From positions 124,001 through 188,000 of the forward strand of contig CAWEUU010000004.1 in NCBI GenBank assembly GCA_963812335.1: 64,000 nucleotides of DNA, read 5' to 3'. The stretch is from VRUE01 sp963812335 (GTDB lineage: Bacteria; Actinomycetota; Thermoleophilia; Solirubrobacterales; 70-9). The position numbers and the translations under genes are program-made. The notes below the pieces were generated by a model that saw nothing but the letters and a program-made list of their open reading frames with translations, was not told the DNA's origin and did no database searches. Below, piece by piece: positions 57,738 to 64,000 of the stretch. Each line of letters begins with the position of its first letter. Position 1 is the stretch's first letter.

Positions 57738-58929
57738 GTGGCCACCGCCAGTCGCCGTCGCCTTCCCGCGCTGCTGTCGCGCCGCAACGGGACGAGCGCC
57801 GAAGGCGCGATCGTCGGCACGGTCCGGCTCGGCCGGCGCACCAAGGACCTGGTCAAGCGCCTGCGTCCGGGCGAGATCGCGGTCCTCGATCACGTCAACA
57901 TCGATCGCATCGCGGCCGAGGAGCTCGTCGCGACCGGGGTCGTGCGCGGTCGTCAACGCCGCGCCGCTCCAGCGACGGGCGCTACCCGAACGCCGGTCCG
58001 CTGCTGCTCGTCCGCGCCGGCGTGACCCTGATCGACGCCGAGGATGACGATCCCTTCGAGCTGCTCGAGGAGGGCGCCGAAGCGACGATCTCCGCCGGCG
58101 TGATCGGCAGCGACGGGCCGTGAGATCCTGCGCGGCCGGGTGCTCGATGCTCGCCGAGCTGGAGAGCCGGCTCGCCGTGCAGCGCGAGCGGGTCGACGAG
58201 GCGCTCGCCGAGTTCGCCGAGAACACCGTCGCCCACGTCCGCCAGGAGACCGATCTGCTGACCGGCGCGATCGAGTTCCCGCCGACCCGCACCGTCTTCC
58301 GCGACCGCCAGGTGCTGATCGTCGTCCGCGGCGAGGGCCACCGCAGCGACCTGAAAGCGCTGCGCGCCTACATCCGCGACGTCCGCCCGGTGGTCGTCGC
58401 CGTCGACGGCGGCGCCGAGGGCTGCCTCGAGGCCGGCCTCAAGCCGGACGTGATCCTCGGCGACATGGACTCGGCCGGGGACGCGGCGCTGCGCTGCGGC
58501 GCCGAGCTGATCGTCCACGCCTACCCCGATGGCCGCGCGCCGGGGCGCGAGCGCCTGCTCGAGTTGGGCCTCGAGCACACGCTCGTCCCCGCCGCCGGCA
58601 CCAGCGAGGACGTGGCGATGCTGATGGCCTTCGAGAAGGGGGCGGACCTGATCGTCAGCGTCGGCGCCCACTTCAACCTGATCGAGTTCCTCGACCGCAA
58701 CCGCGGCGGCATGTCCTCGACCTTCCTCACCCGCCTGCGGATCGGCGAGAAGCTGGTCGACGCCAAGGGCGTCAGCCGCCTCTACAACCCGGGCTCCGGG
58801 CTCGGCCCGGCGCCGCTCTTCCTCGCCGCCTTCATGATCCTGCTGGCGATCCTGGTGATCGCCTCGCCGGCGCTTGGCGACCTGGTCGACCTGGTCTGGC
58901 TGAAGATCAAGATCTGGCTCGGTCTCTAG
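57738..58929 (+). CDS. steA: SteA-like cytokinetic/thiamin-pyrophosphokinase-fold protein (four frame breaks)
   Basis: The start RRTKDLVKRLRPGEIAVLDH and later SDGRYPNAGPLLL, AELESRLAVQRERVDEALAE, VVVAVDGGAEGCLEAGL, VILGDMDSAGD and AGTSEDVAMLMAFEKGAD match actinobacterial SteA, with a C-terminal membrane helix near AAFMILLAILVIASPAL. The frame changes near 57945, 57967, 58118 and 58149, each explained by one extra base. SteA works with SteB at the division site in Corynebacterium; here the next gene is the MctB-like partner. The essential catalytic-like Asp motif is intact in the corrected read. Confidence 0.8.
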
Positions 58930-58949
58930 TGGCGAGCCGGGCAAGCGTC

Positions 58950-58955
58950 TAGCCT
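58950..58955 (+). promoter_or_regulatory. -10 box TAGCCT
   Basis: TAGCCT predicts +1 at 58962, three bases before ATG 58965. Confidence 0.4.
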
Positions 58956-58964
58956 CTCCCGGTC

Positions 58965-59833
58965 ATGGGTTACAGCGCCCGCTATCACGCGACTTCGCTG
59001 ATCGCGATCTTCCTCGCCCTCGCGATCGGGATCGTGATCGGCGCGGTGCTCGGCGGCGACGCGATCGACAGCACGCGCAAGGACCTCGAGCAGAGCCTCA
59101 CCGGCAACCTCCAGGACGCGCGCGCAGCAGGCCGACGAGCTGCGCGGCGAGCTCGGTCGCGCCGACGAGTTCTCCAATCGCGTCTTCCCGGTCCTGGTGC
59201 GCGACCGGCTGCGCGGACGGCGGATCGGCCTGATCGCCTTCGGCGACCTGCCGGGGAGCGTCTACCGCGCGATCGAGGGGGCGCTCGAGCCGGCAGGGGG
59301 GCGGCTGGTCGCGGTCGGCGTCGTGCGCGAGCCGGTCGACACCCGCGGCCTCGCCGACGACCTCACCAAGACCCGCTTCGCCGAGCTCGCCCGGGATCCG
59401 GACGCCCAGACCGCGCTCGGGGTCGGCCTGGGACGCCAGCTCGTGCGCGGCGGCACGCTGCTGGAGCCGGTGCGCGGCCATCTCTTCTCCCGCGCCAGCG
59501 GCAACTTCGGCGGGCTCGACGCGGTGATCGTCGTCCGCGACCAGCCGCAGGACATGGGGCCGCTGACAGCGCGAAGTCGCGAGCCGGATCGAGGCCGGGA
59601 TCGCGAGCGGCATCGTCGCCACCCGCGCGCCCGCGGTCGGGGTCGAGGCGACCGGGACCGAACCGTCCTCGGTCTCCTTCTTCATCGGCAACAACCTCTC
59701 CAGCGTCGACGACGTCGACCTCGACGCGGGCCGGCTGGCGACGGTCTTCGCCCTGCTCGGCGCCGAGGGCAGCTTCGGCGTCAAGGGCAGCGCCGACCGC
59801 CTGCTGCCCGACCTGCTGACGCCGCACAGATGA
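58965..59833 (+). CDS. copper transporter MctB/SteB-like protein (two frame breaks)
   Basis: The N-terminus (YSARYHATSLIAIFLALAIGIVIG) has the single membrane helix and RYHxxSL motif of MctB-like proteins, then a coiled coil and an extracytoplasmic domain with IGLIAFGDLPGSVYRAIEG, and the C-terminal FFIGNNLSSVDDVDLDAG. Frame breaks near 59122 (one extra base in a GC repeat) and 59570 (one extra C) split it. The stop TGA 59831-59833 overlaps the next ATG. In actinobacteria this protein is a channel-like partner of SteA or a copper-export component. Confidence 0.78.
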
Positions 59834-60667
59834 CCTGGGTCGGCTTCCCGGTCGCGATCGCGGTGGCGCTGCTGGTCGTGCCGGCGGGGGTGCGCGGCCT
59901 GCTCGACGCCGGCCTCGTGCGCGAGAACTACCGCGGCGCCCGGCTCGCCTTCCCGCTCGGCGCGGTGCTGGCGACGGCGGCGCTGGTCGCGCTGGCGCCG
60001 CTCGCCTTCCTCGACGATCGCGCCGACCTCGACCTGCTCGATCCCGAGCTGCGCCGCTGGCTGCCCTACGTGATCGGCGTCGCCTTCCTCGGCTTCCTCG
60101 ACGACTCGCTCGGCCGCGGCGAGTCGGCCGCGGCGCCGCGCGGCTGGCGCGGCCACGCCCGGGCACTGCGCGCCGGGCGGCTCTCGACCGGGGCGATCAA
60201 GGCGATCGGCGCGCTGGCGCTCGCCGCCTACGTCGTCTCCGGCCTCGGCCTCGAGTCGTGGCGCTACCTGGGCGACGTGGCGCTGCTGATCCTCGCCACC
60301 AACGCCTTCAACCTGCTCGACCTGCGGCCCGGGCAGGGCGGAGAAGGGGTTGGCGCTGCTCGGAGCCGGGCTCTGCCTCGGCGCCTGGACCCTGGCACCG
60401 CTGGAGCTGCTGGGGATCTTCGCCGGGCCGGTGCTGGTCGGCGCCTGGTTCACCCTGCGCGAGCGGGCGATGCTGGGCGACACCGGCTCCAACCTGGTCG
60501 GCGCGATCGGCGGCGTCTGGCTGCTCACGACCCTGGACGACACGGGGCGCCTGATCGCCCTCGCGGCGGTCGTCGCACTGACCATTTTCGGCGAGTTGCG
60601 ATCTATTTCACAGGCGGTCGAGTCGGTTCCGCCACTGCGCTGGCTAGACTCGCTCGGCAGAGAATGA
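59830..60667 (+). CDS. glycosyltransferase family 4 (MraY/WecA-like) membrane protein (frameshifted near 60332)
   Basis: Several membrane helices and the cytoplasmic motifs FLGFLDDSLGR and LATNAFNLLDLRPGRAEKG (corrected) resemble UDP-sugar:undecaprenyl-phosphate transferases. The DDS pair and the NAFNLLD asparagine are in place. One extra G in CCCGGGCAGG near 60332 breaks the frame; the second half (LLGAGLCLGAWTLAPLELLG, MLGDTGSNLVGAIGG) runs to TGA 60665-60667, overlapping pyrG. The DLRPGR variant of the usual NLxDGxD loop suggests a separate subfamily, common in this SteA cluster of actinobacteria. Confidence 0.75.
60645..60650 (+). promoter_or_regulatory. -10 box TAGACT upstream of pyrG
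   Basis: TAGACT predicts +1 at 60657, giving a 7-base leader before ATG 60664. Confidence 0.3.
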
Positions 60668-62349
60668 ATCGGCCCAAACCAGGAGATACCCGCTTCATCT
60701 TCGTCACCGGCGGCGTCGTCTCGGCCCTCGGCAAGGGAATCGCCGCCGCCTCGATCGGCCGCCTGCTGGTCCAGCGCGGCTACCGGGTGCAGCTGCAGAA
60801 GTTCGATCCCTACATCAACGTCGACCCGGGAACGATGAGCCCGTTCCAGCACGGCGAGGTCTTCGTCACCGAGGATGGCGCCGAGACCGACCTCGACCTC
60901 GGCCACTACGAGCGCTTCACCGACGAGAACACCTCGCGCGCCTCCAACGTCACCGCCGGCTCGGTCTACAACACGGTGATCAACCGCGAGCGTCGCGGCG
61001 ACTACCTCGGCGCCACCGTGCAGGTGATCCCGCATATCACCGACGAGATCAAGAACCGGATCCTGATCGTCGCCGAGTCGCAGTCGGTCGACTTCGTCCT
61101 CACCGAGATCGGCGGCACCGTCGGCGACATCGAGTCGCTGCCCTTCCTCGAGTCGATCCGCCAGCTCTACACCGACCTCGGCCCGAAACGGGCGATGTTC
61201 ATGCACCTGACGCTGGTCCCCTACGTCGGCCATGCCGGCGAACTGAAGACCAAGCCGACCCAGCACTCGGTCAACGAGCTGCGCCGCATCGGCATCCAGC
61301 CACACGCCCTGGTCTGTCGCTCCGAGAGCCTGCTCGACCGCGAGATCCGCAGCAAGATCGCCCTCTTCGCCAGCCTCCCGGTCGAGGGCGTGGTCTCCGC
61401 CCACGACGTCGACAACATCTACAAGGTGCCACTCGTCTTCCGCGCCGAAGGCGTCGACGACCTCGTCCTCGACCACTTCGGGATGGATGCGCCCGCCTCC
61501 GATATGAGCGAGTGGGAGGCAATGGTGCGCCGCGCCGAGGAGGCGACCGGCAAGGTCAAGATTGCGCTCGTCGGCAAGTACGTGCAGCTCGCCGACGCCT
61601 ACAAGTCGGTGATCGAGGCACTTGAGCACGGCGGCTTCCACCACCGGGTCGAGATCGAGGTCGAGCTGGTCGACTCGGAGAACTTCGATGCCGAGCAGCT
61701 CGAGAACGCCGACGGTGTGCTGATTCCGGGCGGCTTCGGCGAGCGCGGCATCGAGGGCAAGGTCGAAGCGGCGCGAATCGCCCGAGAGCGCTCGATTCCC
61801 TACCTGGGCATCTGCCTCGGCATGCAGATCGCTGTGGTCGAGTTCGCCCGCAACGTCGCCGGCATGGACGGCGCCAACTCGGCCGAGTTCGATCCCGAGA
61901 CGCCGTTCCCGGTGGTCGACCTACTGCCCGAGCAGAAGGAAGTCTCCGACATGGGCGGCACGATGCGACTCGGTGCCGACCCGGTGAAGCTGCACGAGGG
62001 GACGCGGGCGCGCGGGATCTTCGACGAGGCGGTCATCTACAAGCGCCACCGCCATCGCTACGAGGTCAACATCCAGCTGCGCCGCCGGCTCGAAGACGAG
62101 GGCCTGGTCTGCGGCGGCACCTCGCCCGACGAGCGTCTGGTCGAGATGGTCGAGCTGCCCGACCATCCATTCTTCGTCGCCTCGCAGTTCCACCCCGAGT
62201 TCAACTCTCGGCCCAACCGGCCCGAGCCGCTATTCAGGGAGTTTGTCGGTGCCGCCGCCCACCACGCCGGCGAGCAGCCGGCCGATGGCGGCGACATAGG
62301 ATCAAGCGATGCCGATGAGTCAGAGATGGCGCAGTCGAGGCAACGCTAG
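60664..62349 (+). CDS. pyrG: CTP synthase
   Basis: This 561-residue protein has the synthetase domain (FVTGGVVSALGKGIAAASIG, SPFQHGEVFVTEDGAETDLDLGHYERF) and the glutaminase domain with the nucleophile Cys in YLGICLGMQIAVVEFAR and late HPEFNSRPNRP. It makes CTP from UTP and Gln. Frame is unbroken. ATG 60664 overlaps the upstream stop. Confidence 0.97.
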   Translation: MNRPKPGDTRFIFVTGGVVSALGKGIAAASIGRLLVQRGYRVQLQKFDPYINVDPGTMSPFQHGEVFVTEDGAETDLDLGHYERFTDENTSRASNVTAGSVYNTVINRERRGDYLGATVQVIPHITDEIKNRILIVAESQSVDFVLTEIGGTVGDIESLPFLESIRQLYTDLGPKRAMFMHLTLVPYVGHAGELKTKPTQHSVNELRRIGIQPHALVCRSESLLDREIRSKIALFASLPVEGVVSAHDVDNIYKVPLVFRAEGVDDLVLDHFGMDAPASDMSEWEAMVRRAEEATGKVKIALVGKYVQLADAYKSVIEALEHGGFHHRVEIEVELVDSENFDAEQLENADGVLIPGGFGERGIEGKVEAARIARERSIPYLGICLGMQIAVVEFARNVAGMDGANSAEFDPETPFPVVDLLPEQKEVSDMGGTMRLGADPVKLHEGTRARGIFDEAVIYKRHRHRYEVNIQLRRRLEDEGLVCGGTSPDERLVEMVELPDHPFFVASQFHPEFNSRPNRPEPLFREFVGAAAHHAGEQPADGGDIGSSDADESEMAQSRQR

Positions 62350-62409
62350 GCAAGGACGCAGGGAGCGCCGCGTGCTCTGCGCGCAAGTGACCGAGGACGC
62401 CGCGTAGCG

Positions 62410-63540
62410 ATGCCTCGACAAGCCATGGAGCGGTTGCACGAGAGGTTTATTCGGCTCTGTGAGATACGCAGCCCGACCGGGGAGGAGCGCGAGGTCGCCG
62501 ACTCGCTGATCGCCGAGCTGGGCGCGCTCGGGCTTGACGTGAGCGAGGACGACGCCGGTGGGCCGGCCGAAGCGGGCGCCGGCAACATCCTCGCCCGGCT
62601 CCCCGGCTGCTCTGAGCGTTGGGTGACGTTCTGCGCCCACATCGACACGGTCCCGCACGCCGGCCAGATCGAGGTGGTCGAGGACGAGGGCATCTTCCGC
62701 AGCGCCGGCGAGACGATTCTCGGCGCCGACAACAAGGCCGCGGTCGCGGTCTTCATGGAGCTGGTCGCCCGTCATGCCCAGCAGCCGCCGCCGGTCGGGA
62801 TCGAGCTGCTGCTGACCGTCGCCGAGGAGCAGGGGCTGCGCGGCGCGAAAGCCTTCGACACGAGCGCGCTGCGCTCCGACGTGGGCTTCGTCCTCGACCA
62901 CGCGGGCCCGGTCGGCGAAGTGATCGTCGCCACCCCGACCCAGCACAAGATCCGCGCCGACTTTGCCGGGGTCGAGGCCCATGCCGGGATCGAACCCGAC
63001 GACGGCAACAGCGCGATCGCCGCCGCCGCGGCTGCGATCGGCCGCATGGAGCTGGGGCGGCTCGATCAGGAAACCACGGCAAATGTCGGTCTGATCGAAG
63101 GCGGCACCTCGGGCAATGTCGTCCCCGGCCACTGCGGCCTCCACGCTGAGGCACGCAGCCTTGACGCCGACCGTGTGGCCGCGGTCGCGGGCGCGATGGC
63201 CGACGCCTGCGCCTGGGGGGCTAGTGAGCACGGCTGCGACGTCGACGTACACATGGAAGAGCTCTTCCGCGGCTACCGGCTGCCGCCGGCCTCACAGGCG
63301 CTGGCCCTGGCCGAGGCCGGGCTGCGGGCCGCCGGGCGGGAGCCGGTGCGCAGCGCTATCGGCGGTGGCAGCGACGCGAACGCTCTGCGCCTCGACGGCC
63401 TCGATTGCGTTCTGCTCGCCAACGGGACCAAGGATGTCCACACCGCGAACGAGTGCGTCCCGACCCGCGACCTCGACACGATGCTCGCGGTCTGCGAGGG
63501 CATCGTCGAGGCGGCGGGCATCGAGCCGGCCACGGGGTGA
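62410..63540 (+). CDS. M20 peptidase (peptidase T-like)
   Basis: This 376-residue protein has metal ligands FCAHIDTVP (His, Asp), ILGADNKAAVAVFME, TVAEEQGLRGAKAF and the late DVHTANECVPTRDL His, with a lid domain between (about 180-290, VEAHAGIEPDDGNSA). It acts on small peptides or acyl-amino acids. ATG 62410 is the first start; a second ATG at 62425 is possible. Overlaps the next gene by GTGA. Confidence 0.9.
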   Translation: MPRQAMERLHERFIRLCEIRSPTGEEREVADSLIAELGALGLDVSEDDAGGPAEAGAGNILARLPGCSERWVTFCAHIDTVPHAGQIEVVEDEGIFRSAGETILGADNKAAVAVFMELVARHAQQPPPVGIELLLTVAEEQGLRGAKAFDTSALRSDVGFVLDHAGPVGEVIVATPTQHKIRADFAGVEAHAGIEPDDGNSAIAAAAAAIGRMELGRLDQETTANVGLIEGGTSGNVVPGHCGLHAEARSLDADRVAAVAGAMADACAWGASEHGCDVDVHMEELFRGYRLPPASQALALAEAGLRAAGREPVRSAIGGGSDANALRLDGLDCVLLANGTKDVHTANECVPTRDLDTMLAVCEGIVEAAGIEPATG

Positions 63541-64000
63541 GCGGCCGGCTGAAGCTGCGCCGCGGCGTGGTCGTCGCCGAGCAGCCGCTGACGGTCGAGG
63601 TCGAGGGCGAGCGGCGAAGGGCCTGGGTCGACACGGCGATGTTGGGCGAGATGCGCGAGGGCGACGAGGTCGTCGTCAACACCGCGGCGCTCGACCTCGA
63701 GCTCGGCTCGGGCGGCTTCGACGTGGTCCACGTCAACCTCACCCGCGGCCTGGGCGCTGGCGGTGGGGACGGGGCCCACGTGATGAAGCTCAACTACACC
63801 TCGCTCCAATACCCGGTTGAGCCGGTCGAGCTTCCGCTGCGAGTCATGCCCCATACGGATACAAGAGGCGCAGCGGAATCGATGCCGGTTCTGGTGCTGC
63901 CCCTCCACGGGCATCTGGCACCCGCCGCTTGGGCGGCGGCGCAGGCGGCGCCGGGCCTCAAACTCGGCTATGTCCAGAGTGGCGGCGGTGCCATGCCCGG
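63537..64000 (+). CDS. DUF3866 family protein, 3' end beyond the window
   Basis: GTG 63537 starts a frame that runs to the window edge. VVVNTAALDLELGSGGFDVVHVNL and HVMKLNYTSLQYPVEPVE are typical of the DUF3866 proteins found next to peptidase and pyrG genes in actinobacteria and firmicutes. Function unknown. Confidence 0.85.
   Translation, partial: MSGRLKLRRGVVVAEQPLTVEVEGERRRAWVDTAMLGEMREGDEVVVNTAALDLELGSGGFDVVHVNLTRGLGAGGGDGAHVMKLNYTSLQYPVEPVELPLRVMPHTDTRGAAESMPVLVLPLHGHLAPAAWAAAQAAPGLKLGYVQSGGGAMP

Noticed and set aside
54573..60340. Programmed ribosomal frameshifting as the cause of the clustered frame breaks
   Set aside because: Shifts occur in both directions, at many unrelated genes, with no slippery-heptamer-plus-structure pattern, and several lie in homopolymers.
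59098..61644. Long minus-strand open frame (848 codons) opposite mctB-like and pyrG
   Set aside because: Same reason: codon-position GC bias leaves antisense frames open; pyrG on the other strand is certain.

Overview
The window is strongly GC-rich, with tightly packed, often overlapping genes (many ATGA or GTGA junctions) and many GTG or TTG starts. The gene order (alaS, ruvX-mltG, aroE, aroC, aroK-aroB, aroQ, pepP; then efp, nusB, prenyl synthase, dxs; then tlyA, nadK, recN, steA, mctB-like, pyrG) is that of a deep-branching actinobacterium. Thermoleophilia/Solirubrobacterales is my best guess from gene content; this is inference, since no 16S or other marker search was possible.

Layout. 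0-7.8 kb: two TrkA-type K+ regulators (the first cut by the window edge), a FAD oxidoreductase, tRNA-Gln(CTG), a lipoprotein, a heterodimeric ABC exporter, a secreted protein and a GtrA protein. 7.9-17.4 kb: a divergent LeuRS-like protein, a promoter with an Arg-rich micro-ORF coupled to a threonine-synthase-like gene, a membrane phosphatase, a metallo-beta-lactamase-fold protein, and an arylsulfatase facing its formylglycine-generating enzyme. 18.4-23.5 kb: a probable light-sensing neighbourhood, with a CarH-like B12 domain fused to a GGDEF diguanylate cyclase, an ABM protein and an unknown protein in one operon, then a heliorhodopsin and a fasciclin protein. 23.7-31.8 kb: tRNA-Met, an M29 peptidase and formiminotransferase pair, hisS-aspS, and an IscU-MnmA fusion. 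31.9-40.9 kb: alaS and a shikimate-pathway run. 41-46.9 kb: a second GGDEF protein, an M42 peptidase, an SDR, and an MMPL exporter. 46.9-50.9 kb: efp-nusB-xseB-like-prenyl synthase-dxs. 51-54 kb: a thioredoxin-fold protein, an APC permease and an MgtE-like transporter, bracketed by two copies of a roughly 60-nt noncoding element. 54.3-64 kb: tlyA-nadK-recN-steA-mctB-like-glycosyltransferase-pyrG, an M20 peptidase and the start of a DUF3866 gene.

Three window-wide signals stand out. First, many starts (2314, 6596, 7272, 11574, 14845, 22165, 23845, 25721, 26763, 31861, 36684, 43134, 44515, 46890, 51106, 54337, 57738, 58965) have a TANNNT -10 box that places the predicted transcription start at or within a few bases of the start codon, so leaderless or near-leaderless mRNAs appear common. 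Second, two photoreceptor-type proteins lie within about 4 kb of each other. Third, conserved housekeeping genes between 54.5 and 60.4 kb (plus aroB at 39.2 kb) carry about a dozen single-base frame breaks, mostly in short G/C runs, which look like consensus errors rather than real decay.
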